DNA of 64,000 bases. Source: Micrasema longulum. Taxonomy: Eukaryota; Arthropoda; Insecta; Trichoptera; Brachycentridae. Within the stretch, counting starts at the first letter, position 1, and each line of letters begins with the position of its first letter. This document shows positions 11,049 through 22,085 of the stretch, one piece after another. The stretch covers positions 124,001 through 188,000 of the forward strand of contig JAGVSM010004247.1 in the NCBI GenBank assembly GCA_022494885.1, written 5' to 3'. The notes beneath the pieces are model-generated. The model was given only the letters and a program-made list of their open reading frames with translations, was not told where the DNA came from and ran no database searches. A program made the position numbers and the translations under genes.

Positions 11049-11330
11049 AATGTTTGACTATGTCCAAATGCTTGCAGACTGGCTGGATTTCCTCCTTAGG
11101 AAGTTGTTCATATTTAAATTTATTTCAACAGAGAGGGAAAACATTTTTGAGTAAGGGAATATGGAAGTCTAGGCATTTACAGGGCTTATGAACTGTCATT
11201 GGCTGGTTTAAGTGGCCACTTTACACACTGTGTAACATTCACCATTCTGTCCATGTTTGAACATCCACATTTCCTAAACTCTTCCATCTGTTGACTTTTG
11301 TGAAGTAAAAGAGCTGAAACCTTTATCACG
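11049..11330 (+). repeat. Family Z repeat (ACAGGGCTTATGA type), copy 1
   Basis: It carries AATGTTTGACTATGTCCA, the core ACAGGGCTTATGAACTG, GGCTGGTTTAAGTGGCCACT, TTACACACTGTGTAAC and the tail GAGCTGAAACCTTTAT. The core contains small palindromes (AAGTGGCCACTT, TTACACACTGTGTAA). Nine or so copies lie in the window. It is non-coding. Confidence 0.75.
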
Positions 11331-11431
11331 CGGGTGAGATTCACCCGGCTGAACCGAATCACCTACTAGGCAACGCCTGAAAACTAATTCCCAATTTTTA
11401 TACTTCTTCTTTTACCAGGTATAGTAATTCA

Positions 11432-11663
11432 ACAATGTTTGACTATGTCCAAATGCTTGCAGACTGGCTGGATTTCCTCTCTAGGGAGTTGTTCATATTT
11501 GATTTGATTTGATTATTATTTCAACAGAGAGGAAAAACATTTTTGAGAAGGGAATATGGAAGTCTAGGCATTTACAGGGCTTATGACCTGTCATTGGCTG
11601 GTTTGAGTGGCCACTTCACACATTGTGTAACATGCTTGGACATACTCAAACATTGTTACATTA
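11432..11663 (+). repeat. Family Z repeat with both inverted ends
   Basis: It opens with ACAATGTTTGACTATGTC and ends with the approximate reverse complement (GGACATACTCAAACATTGT near 11638-11657), so this copy is bounded by terminal inverted repeats. The internal core is the same as copy 1. This supports a MITE or foldback-type DNA element rather than a SINE. Confidence 0.65.
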
Positions 11664-12327
11664 TAATAGGCTTGTTTTTGCGTTTTTTTTATCAATTTTC
11701 AGAAACAGAGTTTTATGTTTTCATGAAAAAACTGATAAAATCGATTTGATCATTAGTTTGACAGCTGTCATATTAATCAAGCTATATTTTAAGGACTCTA
11801 GACTACAAGTTTGATGTATTATTGGTTTTTTTTTTATTCCTTTTTATAAGTATTTTTATAATATTCGCCATAACGTTAAGTTCAACGTACCCACCAGCTG
11901 TCAATCTAAAATCGCCTTTGAATTTTTTAGTTCTGCTTTACGAGCGATTCGATGACGTGACGAATATTAAATTGAGGATATTATAAAATTTAAAAAAACT
12001 TGTATTGAATCAATAGTGGAGTCTTTTTTCCATGCTACAGTATACAGAAAATTGTATAAAAAATTGATTTATAAGTCCTCCACACTATAACCTGTTCCAA
12101 GGAAGACTTTGCAGTGTTTAATTTATTATTCTTAATTCACATGTTTTTGTATTTATTAATTATTTGCATATTATCTGCCGTGCAATCCCGAAACCGCCGT
12201 AACTCGAAAAATCGTTTTCCGAGAAAACGCAAAAACTTTTCAAAAAATAAATCATTGCCCGAATTTATGTTTTGTGATGTTCAGCGTAATGATGAAATTC
12301 ATCATGACAGTATATATGTTCAAATAT
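11664..12327. other. AT-rich stretch, nothing recognised
   Basis: Short frames such as 12114-12329 have no recognisable motif. This is probably decayed repeat or unique intergenic DNA. Confidence 0.4.
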
Positions 12328-12545
12328 AGGCAGAATGGTGAATGTTTCACAGTGTGTAAAGTAGCCGTTTAAACCAGCCAATGACAGGTCATAAGCCCTG
12401 TGGATGCCTATACTTCTATATTCCCTTCTCTAAAGTGTTCTTCACCTGTGTTGTATTATGTTAATTAACCATTCTATCTTTGTTTGAACACCCACATTTC
12501 CTCAACTCTTCCATCTGTTGAATTTTGTGAAGTAATCTGAATATA
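12328..12545 (-). repeat. Family Z repeat, inverted copy
   Basis: The minus strand carries the family core (ACAGGGCTTATGACCTG) and CTTTACACACTGTG. The plus strand reads TTTCACAGTGTGTAAAGTAG and ACCAGCCAATGACAGGTC. Confidence 0.75.
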
Positions 12546-12559
12546 ATATAGTATATTGT

Positions 12560-13447
12560 GATTTGATTTGAGATGAAAGAACTGAAAGGTTTAAGAATGG
12601 GAGCGAAAATGGGTGATTTAAATGTCAATTGTCTTTTGCATGCTGACGATGCTGTACTCCTTGCTAACAACAAAGAGGAACTGCAATTCTTGGTAACAAA
12701 GGTCTACGCTGTATGCAAGAGAAGCGATTTGCTGATGAGTGTCGATAAATCGAATGTGATGGTTTTGAAAGAAATGAAAGTATGACTAAATGTGAAATCA
12801 CTGTGAATGGAGTTATACTAAAACAAGTAGAGGAATTTGTGTATCTGGGAAGTATGTTCACTAGGGATGGACTGACTGAGAAAGATATTGAAAGGAGGGT
12901 GAGTGCCGGGAACAGAGTGAACGGTGCACTTAAATCGACCTTGGCAAATAAATGTTTGTCACAAGAGGCAAAATTGGCAGTTCACAACGGAGTCCTGGTC
13001 CCGTCCCTGATGTATGGGAGCGAAGTATGGACCTGGAAAAATAGGGATGAAAGTAGGCCGAATGCTGTCGAAATGCGATCTCTCAGGCGAATGTGTGGTA
13101 AAACTGTGTACGATAGATGCACAAATGTTGAGATCCGTACATTATGTAAGGCTGAGACAAGCATTATCGACTAAATCAAGATAGGAGCTCTGCGCTGGTT
13201 TGGACATGTAGAACGAATGGACAGCGAAAGAATGGCTAAGAATATTTACAATGCGAATGTTGATGGACGCAGAAATAGAAGAAGACCGAGAAAGACATGG
13301 CATGACCAAATCCAACAAATACTTGAAGATAGACATGTCAAAAGTCGGAATAATCGGCGTGCGTGCATGAGAAGATGTATGAATGTAGAGGAAGCGAAGT
13401 CTGTATGCCAAGATATAGTGTTATGGCGTTCTATGTTTGTTTTGTGA
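12560..13447 (+). mobile_element. RTE-like LINE 3' fragment, ORF2 C-terminal half, decayed
   Basis: In three frames the plus strand reads NCLLHADDAVLLANNKEE (RT catalytic box, HADD instead of YADD), VEEFVYLGSMFTRDG, ALKSTLANKCLSQEAKLA, VLVPSLMYGSEVWTWK, LRRMCGKTVYDRCTNVEI, RWFGHVERMDSE and CMRRCMNVEEA. The YGSEVW and RWFGH..RM words are typical of RTE-type LINEs. The 3' end lacks the GTT/GT microsatellite seen in other copies. Sister copies are at 15.2, 46.0, 50.5 and 54.9 kb. Confidence 0.85.
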
Positions 13448-13965
13448 TATTAAAAAAAAAAATGGTGGTATTCTGGATCTTCTCTACCCCCTAGAGAGTG
13501 AATAATTAGCCTTTTTTTTTAATGCGACGACACTTTGCTTCATTTAATGGCCACACTTATTATTAAATGTCCTAAATTTATTTCCACTACAATATTATCT
13601 GAAGGTTAAACAAACATCAAATTAGGCGGATGAAGATATTGAGAAACTAAACAATTTTATCATAGGTAAATAGAGAAATGGTCGCGTGTGCGCATATAGT
13701 CAAAATACTGCAAACAAAATGTGTACCAAAAATAGTAATTAGACAGAGTATTTTACTAACAGAAAAATATTACCCAACTCAGGGTTTTTAAAAAAATTTC
13801 AAATTTGCTTAATATGAAAATATTACGCGTATTATGAATACCAATAAAAATATGTGAAATTAATTTTTGTAAAATTAATTGTATATTCAAAATTTATATG
13901 GATATTGTGGAGAAGTGTTATACACATAACTTTTAAATTCAAATTGTTAAAAAATAATGCCTCTC
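13448..13965. other. AT-rich stretch, nothing recognised
   Basis: No motif was seen between the RTE fragment and the dispersed repeat at 13.97 kb. Confidence 0.4.
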
Positions 13966-13969
13966 CCAA

Positions 13970-14110
13970 AACGCGACATGTTTGCCCTTGACAATTGTGA
14001 CGTCAAGTTTCGCGACGATGTTCAAAATAAATTTAAACGGTCACAAACAAAGTTTAAAATTTAACCGAATCGTGGCGTATTAGGGGCGTGGTCAATGCAA
14101 TGGACCGCTT
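13970..14110 (+). repeat. Dispersed repeat shared with 32.68 kb (inverted)
   Basis: The run from AAAACGCGACATGTTTG through GTGACGTCAAG to GTATTAGGGGCGTGGTC is matched base by base, with scattered changes, by the reverse complement of 32677-32795. It is non-coding. The element boundaries were not found. Confidence 0.7.
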
Positions 14111-14135
14111 TCGCGGGAATTAACAAATATTTTTT

Positions 14136-14235
14136 ATGCTACTTTTATGCACAAAAAATATTATTTTATTTGTTTGTTGGAAAAAATTGCCATTTGGTAA
14201 TAAGCCCGCCAATATACAAATAACATTATGCACAA
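14136..14235 (+). mobile_element. LINE tail fragment (family G 3' UTR)
   Basis: AATTGCCATTTGGTAATAAG followed by CCCGCCAATATACAAATAAC is the reverse complement of the 3' UTR of the LINE at 38.1-38.55 kb (TTGGCGGGCTTATTGCCAAA). It is a short remnant. Confidence 0.5.
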
Positions 14236-14439
14236 AAAGTTTAATACATAAAATAATCCAGGTAGAAAATACGGGAATACGTTTGTATGAAAAAATGTCA
14301 GACCGCGCATCCTCTTACACGCGTCACTAATCTAAACGATTACAAACATAATCGATTATTATATTACTATTACATGTTGACCATGATGTATTATGACATA
14401 AGCTGTAGATCGGTTTCTCGGATGGTATGTTAAAATTAA

Positions 14440-16012
14440 TAGCGAGCTACCTTAAAAATAGGAATCAATACGTCTCCTACTGTCTATTCGCGTCATAGTG
14501 TTTCCATACTTTCTCGTGTGTCCTGCAAGGCTTCTAACCTGGGTCCGTTGTTGTTCTAAATTTTCATTAACAATATTAAAAATGTAATTTTGAAGTCCGT
14601 TTTTTGTTGTTTGAAGATGACTTAAAACTATTCTTAAAGGTGACAACTTCTGCCGATTTTTGTCTTCTCCAAGCGGAAATATCTGATATATCTGAATGGG
14701 GAAGGCGAAACAAACTAAGGTTTAATGTTGCCAAGTGTTCGGTCACGTCTTTCACTAGGGACCTAAAAACTCTTTTTTTTTTTGCTACAAAATGAATAAC
14801 CAGAATCTGACACGAACATCAAATGTTAAGGATCTGGGCGTTAGATTTGTAAGCACCCTGACATTTCATGAACACATATAGACAATTAGTGGTAATGCAT
14901 TAAAGATGTTGGGATTTGTTCTGCGTACTGCCAGGGTTTTCGAAAATACCCGCGTACTGAGAACTCTTTACAACTCCTCGGTGCGAAGTAGAATCGAGAG
15001 TGGCTCGATGATTTGGGGGCCACGTGAACTGAAGTACTCTCTTATGATAGAGAAAATCCAAAAGATGTTTCTGAGATATATCTACATGAGAGAGTGCGGG
15101 TATTATCCTCGGCTCTACCCGACCGAGTTTCTCCAGGGTATGCTTGGCTTGAACAGCTTAGAGACTAGAAGTATTGTGTATTTGACTACACATTTTTATC
15201 GATTGTTGCGCGGCACGATCGATTATTCTGAGATTATGATGATACTCTGATGTATGGGAGCGAAGAATGGAATTGGAAAAATGATGATGAAAGTAGGTTG
15301 AATTCCGTCGAAATGCGATCCCTCGGGCGAATGTGTGGTAAAACGATGTATGATAGGTTGTGCACAAATGTCGAGATCCGTGAAGTGTGAAAGGCTGAGA
15401 CACGCACTATCGACAGAATCAAGAAAGGGATGCTGCGTTGGTTTGGACATGTAGACCGAATGGACAGCGAAAGAACGGCGAAAAGGATCTACGATGCGAA
15501 TGTTGATGGATGCAGAAAACGAGGAAGACCGAGAAAGACATGGCACGATCGAGTCCATCAAATACTTGAAGATAGACATGTCAAAAGTAGGAATAATCGG
15601 CGTGCGTGCATGAGAAGATGTATGAATGTAGAGGAAGCGAGGTATGTATGCAAAGATAGTGTTATGGCGTTCTATCCTCTCTGCCTACCCCTACGGTGAA
15701 ACGGCATGATAATTTGTGTGTGTGTGTGTGTGTATGATAAGCAATGGTTAGTATGTAAGACAGCGTCAGTATAGATTGTTTCATATTCCGATCTACAGGA
15801 CCACCCTGCCGTTGGAAGGGCTACCGCTATGCGGAACAACATCGCTCTGGATGTTGATCTGTTCCATGTATCTGAAAGGGCTTTCCGGAGCAGGATTTTC
15901 CTATTATTTTGACAAGAGTCTCGTTACGTATTTGATCTCTTTTTATAATATGTACGTCTTAAATTTTTAGTTTGTATTGTATGTATCATTTCAAATAATA
16001 AAGATCTGATTC
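14440..16012 (+). mobile_element. CR1-like LINE (family C), split by an RTE fragment
   Basis: 14440-15240 encodes RT pieces: FEDDLKLFLKVTTSADFC (catalytic box FxDD), WGRRNKLRFNVAKCSVTS, KMLGFVLRTARVFEN, YMRECGYYPRLYP and LNSLETRSI. After the RTE insert (15241-15740) the protein resumes with RQRQYRLFHIPIYRTTLP and, one frame over, NNIALDVDLFHVSERAF and a stop. The two halves join logically across the insert. Internal stops and shifts make it inactive. Confidence 0.8.
15241..15740 (+). mobile_element. RTE-like LINE 3' fragment inserted in LINE C
   Basis: The fragment starts LMYGSEEWNWKND and continues RMCGKTMYDR, RWFGHVDRMDSERTAKRI, GRPRKTWHDRVHQILED, RRACMRRCMNVEEA and YPLCLPLR, ending in a (TG)n tract. 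An ATGATGA/ATGATAA word lies at both junctions and could be a short target duplication. The 5' truncation plus a simple-sequence tail is typical of RTE insertions. Confidence 0.85.
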
Positions 16013-16020
16013 TACAGAGA

Positions 16021-16296
16021 GGAGTTAATACTTTTTTGGCTCAAAGGCAGCAATATTATATAGGCCCGAGGGTATATAACCTCATCCCAGATTCGTGGAA
16101 ATGTGGTGGGGTTGCCAGGCTGAGGAAGGTGTTGACTGCATTTTTAATCCATATTGGTCGGAGGGAGTCAGAGAAATTGTTGTCCGATGTAGAAGGACGT
16201 AAGCTGGTTTCTTGTTTTACTAGTAATGACTTAGGATATACAGATTTTGGTATTATTTATGTTTTCTCTGGATATTCATTGTTTACCTTTAATTAA
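16021..16296 (+). mobile_element. CR1-like LINE ORF2 C-terminus
   Basis: The plus strand encodes QRQQYYIGPRVYNLIPDSWK, then RLRKVLTAFLIHIGR. The aromatic-G-x-x-x-Y-N-x-x-P pattern is the usual final block of CR1-like ORF2. It starts right after the preceding LINE tail. Confidence 0.7.
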
Positions 16297-16299
16297 CAT

Positions 16300-16590
16300 A
16301 TTGCAACAGAGATGAAGAACATTTAAGAGAAGGTAATATAGAAGTCCAGGCATCTACAGGGCTTATGACCTGTTGTGGCTGGTTTAAGTGGCCACTTTAC
16401 ACACTGTGTAACGTTTACCATTCTGCCTATATTTGAACATCTATATTTCTTCAATTCTTTCATCTGTTGATGTTTGTGAAGTTAAAGAGCTGAAACCTTT
16501 ATTTATGCGGGTCATATATAACAGCTCCCCAGGGAGTTGAATCCAGTCCTTGTCTACAAAAATGTGGACAAACTCAAAATATTGTTTACC
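16300..16590 (+). repeat. Family Z repeat, near complete
   Basis: It has the core ACAGGGCTTATGACCTG, GGCCACTTTACACACTGTG and the AAAGAGCTGAAACCTTTAT tail. It then ends in CCCAGGGAGTTGAATCCAG and AATGTGGACAAACTCAAA, which is the inverted form of the left end seen at 11432. Confidence 0.75.
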
Positions 16591-17239
16591 TTTAAGACTG
16601 AAAAAGCACACATTATTATTAAACTGTAATTACTTTTAACATTATTGTAAAATACATAATTGACTGCCTTAGAACGGGGAAGCTATCCCTAGTTAGGCAG
16701 TTTAGATGAACCAACAGCAAAAATAAAAAAATATGTATGTTTACTTTTACTACTGAATTAATTTGTTGTATAAATAATTACGTGTAAATTGCTGTAAAAA
16801 ATAAAATAAATTTATTGAATTGAATATTATAAACGTCGCTACTTTTACCCGCATATTAATTATTACAGTAAAAGTACACGTGTATTGAGATTAACAGCAA
16901 CCTGTTACAGAGATGACTCTGCGTAACTACAGAGTCACGTTCTGGACCCAAATGATGCACTTCTTGTTGCTAACCAGTATTCGGGTAAAGCGAACGGTGG
17001 CGGTGTCTGGATGTACAATAATAATAACGGTTCTCAAATAAATCATATTACGGAGGAACGGAAATAGCGCATTCGAGATCAACCGAATAGAGTTAAATGT
17101 GAAAATTCGATTTCTCGGACAAAATTAGTTGGTTTTTATGTAACTCCTGTCTTCGTAGTATGCTGTAGATTTTTAGTTTATTTTCGTTTCAAAATTTGTG
17201 TAAAATTATAAGATTACTATCGGACGTTGGCTTGCCTGC
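16591..17239. other. LINE-tail-like AT-rich sequence, no gene
   Basis: 16600-16830 resembles a LINE 3' UTR ending AATAAATTTATTGAATTGAA. The remainder to 17239 shows no motif. Confidence 0.4.
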
Positions 17240-18081
17240 TATTTATTTATTTATTTATTATATAATCTAACGCCCATATCCTTAACATTTCGGGGGCTTA
17301 GGGTCATAAGGGCGAAACTACAAAAAATGCTGTTTTGTGTTAAGTACTAATCTGATATCCAAACAAAATATCCTGTTAGTGACAAAAAGATGAAACTCAT
17401 CCGATAAGTAGTTACCTAAATAAATTTGTGTGAAACTACAAATGAAGCGTTTTGTTTAAAGTCAGAAGAATAAAACACCTTTTACATCATTTTGTTAATT
17501 TACTAATGTAAGCGCAAGTTAGGGTCATATAGACGAAAGCGTAGTTTCATATTTTTAACTCTAAAACATTTTATGCTCTATTACTGTATTTTTTATTTTC
17601 TTTATTTGTTACCCTTAAAAGACAGTATTATTTTTTGAAAACTGTTTTATCATTTATCTCAAAACTGTGTTTTTGTAGTTTCGCCCTTATGACCCTTAAC
17701 CCCCGATTTGATGTTCGTGTCAGATTCTGGTCATTCATTTTGTAGCGAAAAAATAGAGATTTTTGGGCCCTAGTGAAGGACGTGACCAAACACTTAGAAA
17801 CATTAAACCTAAGTTTGTTTCGCCTTCCCATTTCAGATATATTAGATATATCCGCTTAGAGAAGACGAAAATCGTCAGGAGTTGTCACCTTTATGAGTAG
17901 TTTTAAGTAATCTTCAAACAACAGAAAACGGACTTCAAAATTACATTTTTAATAGTTTCAATGAAAATTGAGAACAACAATGGACCCAGGTTAGAAGCCT
18001 TGCGGGACACCCGATAAAGTATGGAAACACTCTGACGCGAATAGACCGTAGGAGACGTATTGGTTCCTGTTTTGGAGGTAG
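17240..18081 (-). mobile_element. CR1-like LINE (family C), minus copy, split by a MITE
   Basis: The minus strand reads a degenerate SGVPQGS..GPLLF box, then MGRRNKLRFNVSKCLVTS and YKMNDQNLTRTS. These match the plus-strand family C copy at 14.4-14.9 kb almost word for word. The MITE at 17291-17705 interrupts it at the ACATTTGATGTTCG word, which is intact in the other copy (14815-14830). Confidence 0.8.
17291..17705. mobile_element. 415-bp MITE with ~35-bp inverted ends and ATTT duplication
   Basis: The left end CGGGGGCTTAGGGTCATA continuing to AGGGCGAAACTACAAAA is mirrored at the right end with one or two changes. ATTT flanks both ends (17287-17290, 17706-17709). The host LINE has a single ATTT at this point in its other copy. 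A related internal word lies at 17519. No coding capacity is seen. Confidence 0.9.
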
Positions 18082-18109
18082 CTTGCTGTTAATTATTTAA
18101 TTTATTTAT

Positions 18110-18585
18110 TTATTTTATACATACGGCCTAAGCCAATTACAACAGTTACATGAAGAAACATAAATGCAAGACACTGAACAAAAAGAACATAAAACTATTT
18201 AGCAAAGACAAACAAGGGCAAAACAATAATTGTATAAAAACGAGCTAAATCATGCCAATCCAACTTCATCCCACACTGTTTAGTCGCGAAGAGATCTACG
18301 AAAAGCCGGAAGATCTATCCCAAAAAATTCCAAGTCGTGTGATGAATTGACTAATCTACACATTCTGGACATTGGGACTTAAAAACCAAAGTTGCTCTTA
18401 GAAGATTTTACAAATAGCAGATTTTGACTTCTGGTGACGCGTTTGGAAACATGAAAAGAAATTGATTGCAACAGAGATGGGACATCACTTATAGCATTAA
18501 GTATTTTGAAAATGCCTCTAAGGTCCATCTCAGTACTACGTCTCTCCAATGAAGACATATTAAGAGATTGCTCTATTTCAGAATA
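18110..18585 (-). mobile_element. CR1-like LINE 3' end (family A), copy 2
   Basis: It is nearly identical to 88-580, including ACGGCCTAAGCCAATTAC, the 3' UTR and the coding words for SRMCRLVN and DLEFFGIDL. It ends at the same 27-base word (18559-18585) where a family B tail joins. Confidence 0.85.
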
Positions 18586-19260
18586 GGATTATAATATTAA
18601 GCTATTAGCTATTATATACTTATCAATGAAAAGTCTTTTACAAGCTAATAGCTAAAGCATATAAAGACTTACACCAAAAAAGTCCAGATCTTGTCTCGAT
18701 TTTACAATACGACATAATCGGGACATTGGTGCATGCAAGCCATAGTTTGTACTGTGTTGATCAAGGAACAGTACATTATTATTTTGCAACCGGCGGATTA
18801 GAATATTGAATGCCACTTGTTCCAGCAACGATGGTACATCAATTAACAGTTATTGAAACATAAATAATATGGAGTTAGAATGTTACTTCTACGTTTTTGT
18901 AGACTTGAGATTTTGAACATTGAATCCATTTCTCCGTAAGTGTAGTCTCCTCTTTCGAGGCCAATCATCCATGCTACGTTTCTTAGCAAACGATGTTGCA
19001 CCGATTCGATATTATTTATCCGGCCTACATAGAAGGGAGACCAGATCACGGAGGCATATTCTAAAAGAGGACGAACAAGTGAGTAATATAGCGTTTTAAC
19101 TGTGAACATGTTAGTAAAGTCACTAGATGTCCTGCTTACAAATCCTAAGAGTGACTTGTTAATCATAGTATCAATATGTCCATCAAATGTATGTTTACAG
19201 TCCATGATAACTCCGAGGTCCTTAATAGACTTGACTACATCTAAATTAATATTGTCTATT
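18586..19260 (-). mobile_element. CR1-like LINE (family B) fragment joined to LINE A
   Basis: The minus strand encodes KSLLGFVSRTSSDFTNMF, VKTLYYSLVRPLLEYASV, SVQHRLLRNVAWMIGLER and, at the ORF2 end, RQDLDFFGVSLYML with a stop, then the TAGCTATTAGC 3' UTR. Its 3' end joins LINE A at exactly the same target word as the short insert at 581-673. It has internal stops. Confidence 0.8.
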
Positions 19261-19751
19261 TTGTAATCAAAGGATATAGGTTTGTTTTACTTTTGGTCCT
19301 TATTTTTAAATTAGGGAATAAGCAGTCACAACTTTAGTTACACCTAGTAGATATACACACTGTATTAAGAATTTAATATTGAAAGCTTTTTACGTCTATC
19401 GAATTCTTGTGCTACCACCTTTTTTCATCGGAGACGATGAATATTATTGGCCTCTACGGTAGACTGAATTACCAAACCTCATAATCGTGCCTTCCCATCC
19501 ATGTCTATCTGCATCACACTCGTATCTTGTACTCTTTGTTAATGCTCGCTAATTCTTGCATATTTTTATCTACCGTCGATAATTCATCTTCTTTAATGGT
19601 ATCTAGTATTATTCAAATGACTAACAGGGCCCCGGTTTTGATCGAGCACGGTCGCTTCACATACGTCGGCGTCGGTAACTCAAGCCTATCGATCAAACCT
19701 TTGATTTAGCCGGCTATTCTTACTTAAAAATCCTAAAAAATAAAATCAAAT
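19261..19751. other. Unassigned stretch
   Basis: No repeat or protein was recognised here. The short plus frame at 19527-19709 has no motif. Confidence 0.4.
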
Positions 19752-19845
19752 AGAAATATGCCCACCGCGTGGTAAACTGGTATGCGCATTCGTCTTCTAT
19801 ATTTAAGGTCCTGTCTTCTAATCCTGTCAAGGCCAACATAAATTA
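19752..19845 (+). repeat. Possible tRNA-derived SINE remnant
   Basis: CCGCGTGGTAAACTGG resembles an A box, and TCTTCTAATCCTGTCAAG about 55 bases on is a weak B-box remnant. The fold is lost, so the call is tentative. Confidence 0.25.
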
Positions 19846-19851
19846 TTAATT

Positions 19852-20640
19852 TCAAAGCTTATTTTTCTGAAGTGAAAGCACATTCCTCCACATAGACTTA
19901 TTTTTTTCCCTACTTCGGTTTATTTTACCAATTGCCTGCACTATATTGACCATGTATGATACTACCTCTCGTGTGAGTTCTTTATTACCTATCACCGATG
20001 GAATGTTGCATAGATCTTCACCCAAGCTTCTGCATCGCGCCTCCAGCTGTTCTCTTTGAAAGCTGAAAAAGGGGCAATGCATCAACAGGTGAGGGACATC
20101 TTGAGGAGTTTCATCGTCGCATGGGCAGCTGTCGATCTCAGAGAGCTTGAAGCGATGCAGGTAGCTCATAAACCCACTTTGACCCGAAAGCATCTAGGTG
20201 AGCTCGTAGCCAGCATTCTGCATTCTCCTGAAATCATAGGCATGGAAGATGGTAGGGAAAAACAATTTCGTTATACTTCCGGTAGGTTCACTTAAATAAC
20301 GATCGTTCCAGAGTGGAAGAGTTCCGCTTCTTATTTTCCTTTTGGCAAAGCTGAGCCGGAAATAGCTGAAATTGGGGGCTGTATTCTTGAGCGTAGCAAA
20401 AGAGCCTGGCTGCGGAGTCGAGGAAGAGTGTTCTTATTTCGTTAAATCTCCCTCTCCAAGCTCAGATCCATAAAGTATCGGGCTATCTAGGGGGCGAGCT
20501 CTCCTATATCCGCAGGTTTAATTAGTGGTCCCGGATGGTCCTGCTTCTTTTGTTATATGAAGTATCACATTAAAAACGAATGTGTACAGGTGTTTCCTCA
20601 TCTTAACTGCAGAACCTACATCTAGAATCTTTATTCATTG
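19852..20640 (-). mobile_element. R1/I-like LINE C-terminal region, decayed
   Basis: From about 20640 down, the minus strand shows a RCRFC-like zinc word and an IKP..IGELAP stretch matched by the LINE at 56.7 kb. Then come SGTLPLWNDRYLSEPTGS, AYDFRRMQNAGYELT, an in-frame stop, SGQSGFMSYLHRFKLSE, CPCDDETPQDVPHLLMHC and EARCRSLGEDLCNIP. The CPCD..ET..H.L..C zinc motif after an RNase-H-type region is typical of R1/I-type LINEs. It is dead because of stops and shifts. Confidence 0.75.
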
Positions 20641-21117
20641 GAATAAACAAAATGATTGTTTTTTGATTGATCAATTTTATGATTAAACGTGCAGTATCGC
20701 ATCCGCTAACATCTTCCTCGCGAGAACAACAAAGAAGAAAGCGCCGTGAAAGTAAAAATGGTGAAGAATCGTAGAGGAATTAGCATTTATGATAAATCAT
20801 TTAAAACTATTAGTTGAACCGTGGTCTAGCGGAACGGCTGTGGCTTACAAGAATAATAGAACACGAGGTACAAGGTACTTTGGGCAAGAACCGTGAACGA
20901 TGATGAACGGTTCATGTGCATATCTATCTCATATCTGGCCATATCTTAATATCTGCAACTAAATTACCTCCGTCGGTGCAACATTAGGCAGATCGACAAA
21001 TTTCATATTATTCCGATTCCGAGAGTTGGTACCGCGACCAGCGATCTAGGTTGCTTGTAATATATTTATTTATTTAGACAGTTGTAAAAAATTTAAATTT
21101 AAACAGCTACCAATCTG
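20641..21117. other. Unassigned stretch with a tRNA-like word
   Basis: CCGTGGTCTAGCGGAACGG near 20820 resembles a tRNA A box, but no B box follows at the right spacing. Nothing else was recognised. Confidence 0.3.
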
Positions 21118-21361
21118 TAGCTCAATTACAAATAACTATTGACGTGCTCAAAAGCATGCTAAGTATTTGAGCGATCACAATGAACATGCTTAAGTTATCG
21201 CAGTCATGAGTCATCTCTAAGTCAACGCTCGTGTGGGTTTGTTTTTTGTTTTCTTTGTAAATAAATACAGTTTACTGGCGAAAAAACGGCGTTTACTATA
21301 AAAAATAATACGATATATTGCATTTGCATAATAGTAAGGAGTATCTAATACAAAAAAGGGA

Positions 21362-21957
21362 CAATTTTTTATTTTTTTATTTAAAATTTTTCATTGATAA
21401 ACCCTTACGGGTTACATACATTTAACAAAATATCTTTACTTTTAAAATTCACATTCTACTGTTAATAATAATATTTTAAACAGCTTTTGTAAGGGTTGTC
21501 TGAGTCTTTTGTTTAGTTTTGTCTGGTAGTTTATTGCATAATTTTAGTCCATGGTTTATTAGTCTCGATTGTCCATTTCTCGTTTTAAAGGGTTGTATAT
21601 GATATTTTTCTGATATTCTCGCATTGTGTTCATGTTTACCACAGTTTTTTTCAAGTTTTGATTCTTCGTCTACAATTTGATCAGTGACTAAATTATGAAT
21701 AAAGTTTAAGGATTCTAGTTTAAAGAGTTCAGTTACATTTAATTGTTTAGTTTGTTTAAAAAGTTCTTTAGTTGCTGTTAGATAGGGGAGGTCATATACT
21801 AATTTTATTTTTTTATTTTGCTGTCTTTGGAGTCTGTTTATGTCATTTTAATTTCCTGTTCCCCATAGTAGTTGCATATAACATATTTTAGTTTTTACAT
21901 AGGCTTCATACATTACCATTTTTTCGTTTTTTGGAACAAAGTTTTTGATTGATTAAA
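21362..21957 (-). mobile_element. CR1-like LINE ORF2 C-terminus nested in the MITE
   Basis: The minus strand reads VMYEAYVKTKICYMQLLWG, INRLQRQQNKKIKLVYDLPY, LNVTELFKLESLNFIHNL, KHEHNARISEKYHIQPFK and SRLINHGLKLCNKLPDKT. Then comes a 3' UTR with TTACGGGTT on the plus strand. This is the standard end of a CR1-like ORF2 (R.....G.K.WN.LP). It is 5'-truncated and has stops. Confidence 0.75.
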
Positions 21958-22085
21958 TTACAATTACTATGGCGACTGCTTTTCTTGACATTTGGCTCGC
22001 CATCCGCCGGCTAAATGCAATAAATAGCATGATAAATAATAAATAAAAAATAAACATAGCAGTTTTGAAATATTTTCCATATTTA

